From: Gp13-AA77 sp036521995
GTDB lineage: Bacteria > Acidobacteriota > Terriglobia > UBA7540
Assembly: GCA_036521995.1 (NCBI GenBank)
Contig: DATDGR010000322.1
Span: 1 to 58,400, forward strand
Length of the DNA: 58,400 nt
Reading direction: 5' to 3'
A program made the position numbers and the translations under genes. Positions 26,890 to 35,947 of the stretch are shown here, piece after piece (the first letter of the stretch is position 1; every line of letters begins with the position of its first letter). Under the pieces are notes generated by a model. The model was not told the DNA's origin, ran no database searches, and saw only the letters and a program-made list of their open reading frames with translations.

Positions 26890-28047
26890 ATGTCTGATAA
26901 GCCAGGGGCGCCGGCCTTGATGCACCGGGAACGGTGGCCAAGGGGAAGGGCAGGTTCGGGACTGGCTTTGTTAGCAGCCTTGTCGCTAGCGTCGGTGGCT
27001 GCGGGTCAAGCGCCCAGTCCGGCTGCGTCCCCCGCGGCAGACGCGCCGATCGCTCCTTTCGGGCTTTCCGATTCTCCCGGACAAGCAGGGCGGCCGGCGA
27101 CCCCAGCGGCGCCAGCTCCGTCTGCGCCAGCCGCGACATCCACGTCGGAGCCGGGGGTTTCGCCGCTTGGGTGGCAGGGTTTCGTGCAACTCCAGTGGAG
27201 CGCCGGCAGGATCTCAACCATCGAATCCAACGGCACCTTTGGCGGGGCCTTCGCCAGCGTCCTTATCGCTGATGTGGATCTCGGCTACGGTCTTACCGAT
27301 CACATCACGGCGGACATCGGCCTTCCGGTGATTTTCACTCGCAGCCCATTTTCGCCGGTCACCAATCACGATTATTATTGGTCCGCCTTGTTCGGCGAGC
27401 CTTACGTGGATGTCCGGTATAGCGGCAACCACGGCGAAGTCAACTACACTTCGATCCTGACCGGTACCATACCTGCCGCCAGCAATGCCGAAGATCGGAT
27501 CTACAGCACGGGCCGGTTCGGCGTGGACTGGTTCAATAACGTCCACAAGCAGTATGGCAACCTGACGCCCTTCCTGAATTTCGGCGTCTCGAACGGGGTC
27601 GTCAACCGGTTCATTATTCCGAGGCCTTACTTCACGGCCAGGCCGTACCAAACCTTGGGCTTGCTGGGAGACGCGGAGGTGGGCGGAGAGTATAAGTTTC
27701 GAGGGGAAAGCCGGTTCACGAAAGGCCTCGGGATCGGAGCGTCCTATTACGTTCTCGTGCCCGGCGGACCTCAAAAGGTGTTCAGCCGTTACGTTTTGCC
27801 CTATTCGTCCCTGGCGGGTTCCGGCGACCACAATCAGTACTTCGCCAGCAGTTTTCAGACGACCGGTGACTCGAAGATTGCGCGCGATAACGGCTATTCT
27901 GCAACGATGAACGTCACGCGGTGGCAAAATGTTGCCATCCAACTGGGTTACACGCACAGCGTCCACTACCATATGGACATTTACACGGCGACATTCAATT
28001 TTGATACGGGGTCGCTGATCCGAAGCATCATGCCGCATCGGCATTGA
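26890..28047 (+). CDS. Predicted outer-membrane beta-barrel protein
   Basis: A secreted protein of about 385 residues. Starts at 26890 (MSDKPGAPALMHRE) or 26920 (MHRERWPRGRAG) both lead into the hydrophobic signal segment SGLALLAALSLASVAAG; neither has a strong ribosome-binding site, and a longer frame begins at 26776. After an Ala/Pro/Ser-rich linker (about residues 40-85) the protein is a chain of amphipathic strands (FVQLQWSAGRISTIE, VDLGYGLTDHITADIGLPV, ATMNVTRWQNVAIQLGYTH) closing with YHMDIYTATFNFDTG. This pattern fits a transporter-like barrel. I do not recognise a named family. The next two genes on the same strand are the giant SBBP proteins, 75 bases away, but a link in function is not shown. 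Confidence 0.72.
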   Translation: MSDKPGAPALMHRERWPRGRAGSGLALLAALSLASVAAGQAPSPAASPAADAPIAPFGLSDSPGQAGRPATPAAPAPSAPAATSTSEPGVSPLGWQGFVQLQWSAGRISTIESNGTFGGAFASVLIADVDLGYGLTDHITADIGLPVIFTRSPFSPVTNHDYYWSALFGEPYVDVRYSGNHGEVNYTSILTGTIPAASNAEDRIYSTGRFGVDWFNNVHKQYGNLTPFLNFGVSNGVVNRFIIPRPYFTARPYQTLGLLGDAEVGGEYKFRGESRFTKGLGIGASYYVLVPGGPQKVFSRYVLPYSSLAGSGDHNQYFASSFQTTGDSKIARDNGYSATMNVTRWQNVAIQLGYTHSVHYHMDIYTATFNFDTGSLIRSIMPHRH

Positions 28048-28121
28048 ACCTAGGACCCGCGCTAGGGGATGGCAGCTGAATTGGGTTTGCAGGCTCAAGC
28101 GCCACGGCGCCGGCGTCGACG

Positions 28122-31100
28122 ATGGAGCTGGATTTGAGGGGATTCTGGGTAAAGATGTCGGTGCTGGCTTGCCTAGCGACCCTAACGGGGCTCCTGGACA
28201 GTGAAAGCAGCGCGGCCGCCGTGGCAAAGTCTGGCCAGGCATCCTCGGCCTCGCCAGTGGGTCTGCAGAACGCGAAAAGTGCGTACGGCGTGCTGCCCTT
28301 GAGCTTCGAGCCTAACCAGGGCCAGACGGACCGCCAAGTTCGATTCCTGTCGCGCGGTCCGGGATATAGCCTGTTCCTGACTGCGGATGAGGCCGTCTTG
28401 GCGCTCAAGGCAGGGACCAGAATTCAAGGCTCTCCGGTCGGGGGTCATTCGCAACCCGAACCGGACGCCAGACAACAGACAACTGACATTCTCCGGATGA
28501 AGCTCATCGGAAGCAACCCTAAGGCGATGATCGTAGGCTCGGACGAGCAGCCCGGCAAGAGCAACTATTTTATCGGCAACGATGCCAAGAAGTGGTTCAC
28601 TGGCGTGCCGAATTACGCTCGAGTGAAATTTGCGGAAGTTTACTCCGGCGTGGACTTGGTCTACTACGGCAACCAGGGCCACTTGGAGTATGACTTCGTG
28701 GTGGCGCCGGGAGCGGACCCACGGGCGATCACTCTCGATGTGGGGGCGGCGCTGGCACCCGGTGGGAAGGCGCAGAGCCGAGGCGGGGAGCGGCAAGCCG
28801 TGCCCTTGCAGATCGCGGCTAACGGGGACTTGATCCTGGAGACCGAGGATGGCCGGATTCGTTTCCAGAAGCCCACGGTCTACCAGCCGGTTCCGGGGGG
28901 CGAGAAACGCTACGTCGATGCCGGCTATGTGCTGGGGAGCGGACACTCAGGAGTCGAAGACCAGAAATCCAGAGTCCGCTTTGAGCTCGGATCGTACGAT
29001 CACGGCCTCCCGCTGATCATTGATCCGGTGCTGGTCTATTCGACCTACCTGGGAGGCAATGGAGGCGACACGGGATACGGAATCGCGGTGGACAGCAGCG
29101 GCGACGCCTACGTCACGGGTAGCACCGCTTCTCTGAATTTCCCTGTGAAGTCAGCGGCTGAGGCGTCGCCGAACGGGCAAGGCGATGCCTTCGTCTCGAA
29201 ACTGAACGCCGCCGGGTCGGGCTTGATCTATTCGACCTACGTCGGAGGCAGCGGATCGGACGTCGGAAGCGCCATCGCGATCGACGCGTCGGGCAATGCT
29301 TACATTGCCGGCTCGACGTCGTCGCCCAACTTCCCGGTTACGTCCGGCGTCTTTCAATCCACTTATGGAGGTGGCACTGACGCGTTCATTGTGAAACTCG
29401 ACGCTTCGGGTTCTGCTCTTAGCTACGCTTCGTACCTTGGGGGAAGCGCAGCCGATTTTGCGCAGGGCGTCGCCGTGGACAGTTCAGGAGATGTCTACGT
29501 GACCGGATCCACCCAGTCTCCGGATTTTCCCGTCGCCAATGCATTTCAGATTGGAAACAACAACTGCACCGTCGTCGACGCGGTGACCACCTGCTCCGCG
29601 GACGCCTTTGTGGCCAAGGTCGACCCCGCGGGGACCACACTGGTTTACTCGACTTACCTGGGGGGATCCTCGGCGGACTCCGGACAAGCCATCGCCGTTG
29701 ACGCCCAGGGAAACGCTTACATTGCGGGCTACACCTACTCATCCAATTTTCCGGTCCAGAATCCTCTGCAGAGTTCCGGCGGGGGCATCGACGCCTTTGT
29801 GACAGAGCTGAACGCCCGTGGTTCCGGACTCGTCTTCTCGACGTATCTGGGAGGCAGCGGAACGGATCAAGCCTTTGGGCTGACCCTGGATGGTTTGGGG
29901 TATATCTACGTTACTGGTCAGACCCAGTCGGCAGATTTTCCGACGACTCCGGGGGTATTTCAGACCCTTTACGGCGGGAATGGCGACGCGTTTATGACCA
30001 AGCTCGCTGCGCGCGGGACGGCGTTAGTTTATTCAACATTCATCGGCGGAAGTTCGATGGAGCAGGGGAACGGCGTGGCGGTGGATTCCGCGGGAAACAC
30101 CGTGGTCGTGGGTGTTACGACCTCGAGCAACTTCCCCACCGTCGATCCTTCGCAGAGAATCCTGGGAATCTCGGGCGCCGCCGGGACCTGTAGCAGCTCC
30201 GTCGGAACTTCCACCGTATGTTCGGACGCTTTTGTCACCCGCCTGAAGCCGTCGGGAACGGCGAGCTATTCCACGTATCTGGGCGGGACTGGAGCTGATT
30301 TCGCGCAGGCGGTTGCAGTTGACTCCTCGGGGGTGCCTTACGTGGCCGGCGCGACCGCCTCGTCGAACTTTCCGACTATCGTTGGGGCGCTGCAGGGCGC
30401 TTATGCCGGCGCGGGCACGTTCAACAATGTCTTCGTGGCCAAAATCGATTTGGATGACGCCCCGGGCGTGGCCCTGAGCCCTCAAAATGTTAACTTTGGC
30501 AACCAGACGCTAAACGTCACCAGCACCGCGCAGTCGATTACTCTGATCAATGCGGGCAGTGCGCCACTTCAGATTACCGATATCACGGCCAGCGGCGATT
30601 ATGCCGAGAGCAACACCTGTGGCACGGTCGTTCCCGCCGGCAGCGGTACCTGCACGATCAGCATTACGTACACTCCCGTCACCGCGGGTCCGAGTACCGA
30701 TCAAATTATCATCACCGATACCGCTGCCGGCAGCCCCCACACCATAACCGTTACCGGAAACGGAGTCCTGGGCGGCGGAGGCACGCTGACCCTGACGCCC
30801 AAGAGCCTGACCTTTCCCGTTCAGGCGATCGGTGTGACGAGCGCACCGCAGATCATCCAAGTGGTGAACGGGAGTCAAGCCGCGGTCACAATCACCGCTA
30901 TCGCCGTCACGGGTGACTTTGCCGAGACCAACACCTGTGGCTCGGGGTCGACCGGCACGGGCGTCCTGAATCCAGGCGCGAGCTGCGCGGTCAGCATCAC
31001 CTTTACGGCCACGGCCAGCGGCTCGCGTACAGGCTCGCTCAGTATTACGGACAACGCTGCCAACAGTCCCCAGTCGGCTTCCCTGAGCGGCTCCGGAGGC

Positions 31101-31976
31101 GGACTGTTTACACTTTCGGCCAGCAGCCTAACCAGCTCCATTGTGGTTGGCGCAACCTCGACCACTTTTACACTTTCGGCTTCGGCCCCCAGTAGCTTCA
31201 CTTCGAGTATCAGCTTCTCCTGCTCGTCCAGCGCGACGTGCTCGTTTAACCCGGCTACCATCACCGCCGGACAAAGCACCATGCTGACGGTCAGCGGTTT
31301 GTCGGTGACCACGGCCAATCCGCTCAATATCACGGTGACGGGGACCAGCGGCACCAATACCGCCACTTTATCGCTCACCATATTTTTGCAGGACTTTTCA
31401 GTCACAGCGACGCCAAGCCTGTTTTCGCTCAACGCCGGCGCGTCGGCCACCTACACGGTAACGGTGTCAGCGATCAACGGCTTCAACGGGGTGGTCCTGC
31501 TGAACTGCAGCAGCGCGCTGCCTAACTTGACGACCTGCACTTGGTCTCCTAGCTCCGGAGCGAGCTTGCACGGTTCCTCCACGATCTTGGCGACTCTTAC
31601 GGTGGCAACAACCACGCAACAAACGTCCCATGGTTGGTGGCGGCGTTACAGCTTGCCGAATCCTCCCGGCGGCGATACGGCGCCGGGCAGACTCTGGGTG
31701 GTTGTAGCGGGCATCGTGGCACTGCTCGCCGCACTTTTGGCTGCAAGACGCAAGCCCTGCCAGATCCGAAGTCGATGGACGCTGGTGGTTGTGGGGATAC
31801 TTTTGTTAACCCTGACGGGGGCAAGCTGTAACAACTACGGTTACAACGTTGTAGGACCGCCGGTGATCGTAGGCACCCCGACGGGTATCTACGTCATCCA
31901 GATATCGGGTACGCTCGGGACGAACAGCAGCGTGATTCGAAGCACCACGGTAAATCTGAACGTCTCGCCGGGCTAG
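28122..31976 (+). CDS. Giant SBBP beta-propeller/choice-of-anchor D surface protein, copy 1
   Basis: A 1,284-residue secreted protein; start could also be the ATG at 28155, which gives a shorter signal peptide (MSVLACLATLTGLL). Layout: N-terminal DUF7948-type domain (about 50-300; LSFEPNQGQTDRQVRFLSRG, SNYFIGND, SGVDLVYYGNQGHLEYDFVV), seven SBBP blades (about 302-780; each with YSTYLGGSG.D and AVDSSGNAYVTG), two choice-of-anchor D domains (about 781-985), two Ig-like regions (about 990-1175), then a helix (LWVVVAGIVALLAALLAA), a basic loop (RRKPCQIRSRW), a second helix (TLVVVGILLLTLTGASC) and a beta tail (GIYVIQISGTLG). It is probably displayed at the cell surface. The next gene is a close paralogue. 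No enzymatic motif is seen; role unknown. Confidence 0.88.
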   Translation: MELDLRGFWVKMSVLACLATLTGLLDSESSAAAVAKSGQASSASPVGLQNAKSAYGVLPLSFEPNQGQTDRQVRFLSRGPGYSLFLTADEAVLALKAGTRIQGSPVGGHSQPEPDARQQTTDILRMKLIGSNPKAMIVGSDEQPGKSNYFIGNDAKKWFTGVPNYARVKFAEVYSGVDLVYYGNQGHLEYDFVVAPGADPRAITLDVGAALAPGGKAQSRGGERQAVPLQIAANGDLILETEDGRIRFQKPTVYQPVPGGEKRYVDAGYVLGSGHSGVEDQKSRVRFELGSYDHGLPLIIDPVLVYSTYLGGNGGDTGYGIAVDSSGDAYVTGSTASLNFPVKSAAEASPNGQGDAFVSKLNAAGSGLIYSTYVGGSGSDVGSAIAIDASGNAYIAGSTSSPNFPVTSGVFQSTYGGGTDAFIVKLDASGSALSYASYLGGSAADFAQGVAVDSSGDVYVTGSTQSPDFPVANAFQIGNNNCTVVDAVTTCSADAFVAKVDPAGTTLVYSTYLGGSSADSGQAIAVDAQGNAYIAGYTYSSNFPVQNPLQSSGGGIDAFVTELNARGSGLVFSTYLGGSGTDQAFGLTLDGLGYIYVTGQTQSADFPTTPGVFQTLYGGNGDAFMTKLAARGTALVYSTFIGGSSMEQGNGVAVDSAGNTVVVGVTTSSNFPTVDPSQRILGISGAAGTCSSSVGTSTVCSDAFVTRLKPSGTASYSTYLGGTGADFAQAVAVDSSGVPYVAGATASSNFPTIVGALQGAYAGAGTFNNVFVAKIDLDDAPGVALSPQNVNFGNQTLNVTSTAQSITLINAGSAPLQITDITASGDYAESNTCGTVVPAGSGTCTISITYTPVTAGPSTDQIIITDTAAGSPHTITVTGNGVLGGGGTLTLTPKSLTFPVQAIGVTSAPQIIQVVNGSQAAVTITAIAVTGDFAETNTCGSGSTGTGVLNPGASCAVSITFTATASGSRTGSLSITDNAANSPQSASLSGSGGGLFTLSASSLTSSIVVGATSTTFTLSASAPSSFTSSISFSCSSSATCSFNPATITAGQSTMLTVSGLSVTTANPLNITVTGTSGTNTATLSLTIFLQDFSVTATPSLFSLNAGASATYTVTVSAINGFNGVVLLNCSSALPNLTTCTWSPSSGASLHGSSTILATLTVATTTQQTSHGWWRRYSLPNPPGGDTAPGRLWVVVAGIVALLAALLAARRKPCQIRSRWTLVVVGILLLTLTGASCNNYGYNVVGPPVIVGTPTGIYVIQISGTLGTNSSVIRSTTVNLNVSPG

Positions 31977-32126
31977 CGGGCAAGCTCGCGATTGACCGGC
32001 AGTCCGTTTGCTTCGCGAGCGGCGGTGGGACGGATCAGACGCTAAGCTCCAGATCTCCTCGCGAGGGGCGGTCGAGCTTGCAACGAAACTGGCACAGATA
32101 CGTCTTCTTCAAGGTTGGTTCAGCCT

Positions 32127-35100
32127 ATGCGCACTTTGCGGTTATTTTGGATAACGCTGCTGCTATCATCTGTCCCCGCGTTTGGCGCCGGGGATTCGCG
32201 CCGAGCCCCGCCGGCGGCGAAAGGGACATCTTCGGCCGATGTGCGCGCGGCCTATGGCCATTTGCCTCTGGGCTTCGAGCCGAACCAAGGCCAGACGGAC
32301 CGGCGGGTTCGATTTCTTGCGCACGGCCAGGGATATACCCTCTTCCTCACGGCTGATGAGGCGGTGCTGGCCCTCAGGAGGTCAGCGGTCAACAGCCAGG
32401 AGTCAGGAGAAAAGGACGACGGACAACGGACAACGAACTCGGTCCTGCGAATGAAACTGGTCGGGACAAATCAAAACGTGATCGCGGCTGAAACCGATCG
32501 GTTACCTGGTAAAAGCAACTACTTTATCGACAATGATCCCAAGAGGTGGCTGACCGATGTCCCGAATTACGCCAGGGTCAAGTATCCAGGAATCTATTCC
32601 GGTGTGGACCTGGTCTATTACGGCAACCAGGGTCAGTTGGAATACGATTTCGTGGTGGCGCCGGGCGCGGACCCCGGGGCGATTCGTTTCGCGCTATCTG
32701 ACAGCCCAGAAGTCGGTAAGCAGTCGGGAGCCGGCAGTCAGTCCAAAAGCCAGGGTCTAAGGTCCGCGATTGATTCGAACGGGGATCTGCTGGTGCAGAT
32801 TGATGGCAATGTGGTTCGCTTCCAGAAGCCTACTGTCTACCAGCCGGGTCCGGCGGGCCAGAAGCATTACGTTGATGCCGGCTATCGGCTGGAGAGCCGG
32901 CAGCCCGGAGCTCGAAACCAAAAATGCGGAATCCGCTTTCGGCTTGGGTCGTACGACCATCGCCGTACCCTGGTCATCGATCCGGTGCTGATCTACTCCA
33001 CGTATCTCGGCGGCAGCGGTGGCGACGTGGCCTATGGAGTGGGGGTCGACAGCTCCTTTAATGCTTATGTGGCGGGCATCACGAGTTCCACCAACTTTCC
33101 TACCCTCACCCCCGAACAAGGCAGCAGCGGTGGCAATGGAGACGGGTTCATTTCCAAATTGAACCCCGACGGCACGGCTCTGGTCTACTCCACCTATCTT
33201 GGCGGATCAGGAGCGGACGGTATCGCCGCCCTGGCGGTTGATTCCAAAGCCGATGTTTTTGTAACCGGCCAGACGACGTCAACGGACTTTCCCACGACCC
33301 CCACAAAGTCTTCCTCTTCGCCGTCCTCGCCGGTGGCTTTCCAGACAACCTATGGAGGTAACGGCGACGCTTTCGTGACCGAGCTTGCGAGCACCGGTAG
33401 TTCGCTCGTTTATTCCTCGTACCTGGGCGGCAGCGGGGCCGACTTCGGGCAGGGAATCGCGGTCGATTCGACGGGCAACGCTTACGTGACAGGATCCACC
33501 CAGTCGCCTGACTTTCCCATCCCCACGGGCACGACTCCTTTCCAGTCCGCGCTTGCGGGATCATCCGACGCGTTCGCCGTCAAGGTTAACTTTTCCGGTA
33601 CAGCCCTTACCTATTCGACCTACCTGGGTGGCTCCGCGGCGGACACGGGTCAGGGCATTCAAGTGGATAGCTCAGGTAACGCCTACATTGCCGGATACAC
33701 GTTTTCGAGCGATTTTCCCATCCTTAATGCGCTATATGATGTCAACGCCGGCAACGCCGACGCCTTTGTGACCGAGCTGAACCCCACCGGCGCCAGCTTG
33801 GTCTTCTCCACCTACCTGGGAGGCAGCGGGCGGGACCGCGCCTTCGGAATTGCCTTGGATAAGTCGGCTAACATTTACGTCGCGGGCGACACGCAGTCGA
33901 CCGATTTCCCCACCACGACAGGCGCGTTCCAGACCACCTACGGAGGGAACGGTGATGCCTTTGCCGCCGAGTTGACCGCCGGAGGCAAGTCGCTGACGTA
34001 TTCCACTTTCATCGGCGGCAGCGGTACGGACCAGGGAAACGGAATCGCGCTCGATTCGTCCGGGGACGCCTTCGTGGTGGGCTTCACCCAATCGAGTGAC
34101 TTCCCGACCGTAGATTCATTCCAAGCCGTCCTCGGACTCACCGGCGGAAGTTCATGCGGCACGAGCCCTTGTGCCGACGCCTTCGTCACCGAGTTGAACC
34201 CGACCGGCAGCAAGGCTGTCTACTCGAGCTATCTGGGTGGAAGCGGAGCAGACTTTGGTCAGGCGGTGGCCGTGGATAGCACCGGAGATCCTTACTTGGC
34301 GGGGAGCACATCCTCAAACAATTTCCCAGCCATCGCCGGAGTCTACCAGGGCGAGCTGGGCGGCGTGGCGGGCAACGCCTTCGTGGCTAAAGTGGACGCC
34401 GCCGATTCACCTGCCATCGCTTTAGCTCCAGCCAAGATCAATTTTGGCAATGAAACCGTCAGCGTCAGCAGCTCGACTCAGGCAGTCACCGTGATCGATG
34501 CTGGGAGCGCGCCCCTCGAGATTACTTCCATTACGCCCCCCAGCTCCGACTTCACCGAGTCCGACAACTGTGTGGGCACGGTGGCGGCCCGGGGAGGTTC
34601 CTGCACAATCAACATCACCTTCACGCCCATCGCCACCGGCTTGGTCACCGACCAGTTTTCGATTGCCGACAACGCTGCCGGTAGTCCTCATATTATTACG
34701 GTCACCGGTACCGGCGTCACCCAGGCGACGGCCGTGACGGTGGCTCCGACAAGCCTGACGTTTCCAAACACCTATGTGAGCTCCGTGAGCTCCGCGCAGA
34801 CCGTGACGATCACGAATACCGGTGTGGCCACGCTCAACATCACCCAGATCAGCACAAGCGGCGACTTCACCCAAACCAATACCTGTGCGGCGTTACTCAA
34901 TGTGCTCAATGTGGGACAGAGTTGCTCTGTCTCGGTCACCTTTGCACCCACGGCCAGCGGCAGCCGGACGGGTGCGCTGAGCATCAGTGACAATGCGACC
35001 GGCAGCCCGCAGAGCGTCGCCCTTTCAGGAAACGCGCTGGCTCTGTTTTCCGTGGGGGCGAGTAGCACAACCTCCTCGGTGCTGATCGGTGCGACCACGG

Positions 35101-35888
35101 CAACGTTCACCATGACCGCCTCAGCGGTCAAGGGCTTCACCGGGGCCATCAGCTTCTCGTGCGCCACCAGCGTGAGCTGCAGCTTCGCCTCAGCGTCGAT
35201 CTTCGCTGGCCAGACCAACGTTCTGACTGTGAGCGGCCTTTCGGCCTCCACCGCCAACCCCTTCAACTTTACTGTCACCGGGACGAGCGGTTCGCAAACC
35301 GCTACGGTTAATCTGTCGGTCCTTTTCCAAAGCTATGCTCTGACGGGTTCGCCGGCTCTGGTGACGGTGGTGGCCGGCAGTCCGGCGAACTATACGGTGG
35401 TGGTGACCCCGCTTAACGGTTTCAACCAGCAGGTCAATATGACTTGCACCGGCACCCTTCCGATCGGGAGCGCTTGCAGTTTCTCGCCTTCGTCGACGAC
35501 ACCGAACGGCACATCTCCGTCCACCGTCTCGCTGTCGATCATGACGACCCAGTCTAGCCTGGGCTGGCCGCGCGGGCCTGGCAGGATTCGCCCGCCCCGT
35601 CCGATGCTCGTTCTGGGCGCGGTTTGGCTGCTCCTCACCCTGGTGCTCTTCATGAAGCGGAGGCAGTTGGAACGGCGCGGCGCCCCCTCCTTGACTTTCT
35701 TCGCCGCTTCGCGCACGGCGGCCGTCGGCTTTCTGCTACTCTTGCTGTTGCTCCTAGGAAGTTGCCGCGGAACCACAAGCTCCACGGCCCCGACTCCTAC
35801 CGGCAATTACATTATTACCATCACGGGCTCGCTGAACTCGAACACGGCTGTGCAGGAGACAACCACTGTGGATCTGGCCATAACATAG
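32127..35888 (+). CDS. Giant SBBP beta-propeller/choice-of-anchor D surface protein, copy 2
   Basis: A 1,253-residue paralogue of the upstream gene with the same order of domains: signal peptide (MRTLRLFWITLLLSSVPAFG), DUF7948-type domain (LGFEPNQGQTDRRVRFLAHG; SGVDLVYYGNQGQLEYDFVV), seven SBBP blades, two choice-of-anchor D domains (about 760-965), two Ig-like regions, helix (LVLGAVWLLLTLVLFM), basic loop (KRRQLERRG), second helix (AAVGFLLLLLLLLGSC) and beta tail (GNYIITITGSLN). The ATG at 32127 starts the signal peptide; a TTG four codons earlier is in frame. The pair arose by tandem duplication. In the helix-Cys junction, LGSC fits the lipobox rule best of the three proteins that share this tail. 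Confidence 0.88.
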   Translation: MRTLRLFWITLLLSSVPAFGAGDSRRAPPAAKGTSSADVRAAYGHLPLGFEPNQGQTDRRVRFLAHGQGYTLFLTADEAVLALRRSAVNSQESGEKDDGQRTTNSVLRMKLVGTNQNVIAAETDRLPGKSNYFIDNDPKRWLTDVPNYARVKYPGIYSGVDLVYYGNQGQLEYDFVVAPGADPGAIRFALSDSPEVGKQSGAGSQSKSQGLRSAIDSNGDLLVQIDGNVVRFQKPTVYQPGPAGQKHYVDAGYRLESRQPGARNQKCGIRFRLGSYDHRRTLVIDPVLIYSTYLGGSGGDVAYGVGVDSSFNAYVAGITSSTNFPTLTPEQGSSGGNGDGFISKLNPDGTALVYSTYLGGSGADGIAALAVDSKADVFVTGQTTSTDFPTTPTKSSSSPSSPVAFQTTYGGNGDAFVTELASTGSSLVYSSYLGGSGADFGQGIAVDSTGNAYVTGSTQSPDFPIPTGTTPFQSALAGSSDAFAVKVNFSGTALTYSTYLGGSAADTGQGIQVDSSGNAYIAGYTFSSDFPILNALYDVNAGNADAFVTELNPTGASLVFSTYLGGSGRDRAFGIALDKSANIYVAGDTQSTDFPTTTGAFQTTYGGNGDAFAAELTAGGKSLTYSTFIGGSGTDQGNGIALDSSGDAFVVGFTQSSDFPTVDSFQAVLGLTGGSSCGTSPCADAFVTELNPTGSKAVYSSYLGGSGADFGQAVAVDSTGDPYLAGSTSSNNFPAIAGVYQGELGGVAGNAFVAKVDAADSPAIALAPAKINFGNETVSVSSSTQAVTVIDAGSAPLEITSITPPSSDFTESDNCVGTVAARGGSCTINITFTPIATGLVTDQFSIADNAAGSPHIITVTGTGVTQATAVTVAPTSLTFPNTYVSSVSSAQTVTITNTGVATLNITQISTSGDFTQTNTCAALLNVLNVGQSCSVSVTFAPTASGSRTGALSISDNATGSPQSVALSGNALALFSVGASSTTSSVLIGATTATFTMTASAVKGFTGAISFSCATSVSCSFASASIFAGQTNVLTVSGLSASTANPFNFTVTGTSGSQTATVNLSVLFQSYALTGSPALVTVVAGSPANYTVVVTPLNGFNQQVNMTCTGTLPIGSACSFSPSSTTPNGTSPSTVSLSIMTTQSSLGWPRGPGRIRPPRPMLVLGAVWLLLTLVLFMKRRQLERRGAPSLTFFAASRTAAVGFLLLLLLLLGSCRGTTSSTAPTPTGNYIITITGSLNSNTAVQETTTVDLAIT

Positions 35889-35947
35889 GCAGCTGAGCCC
35901 CGGGGCGCAAGCGCATTGATTGACGGGGAGCGCGAATGCCGGCTGGC

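Noticed and set aside
28182..28946. 254-codon minus-strand frame in the first giant gene
   Set aside because: Shadow; the plus-strand frame has clear domains.
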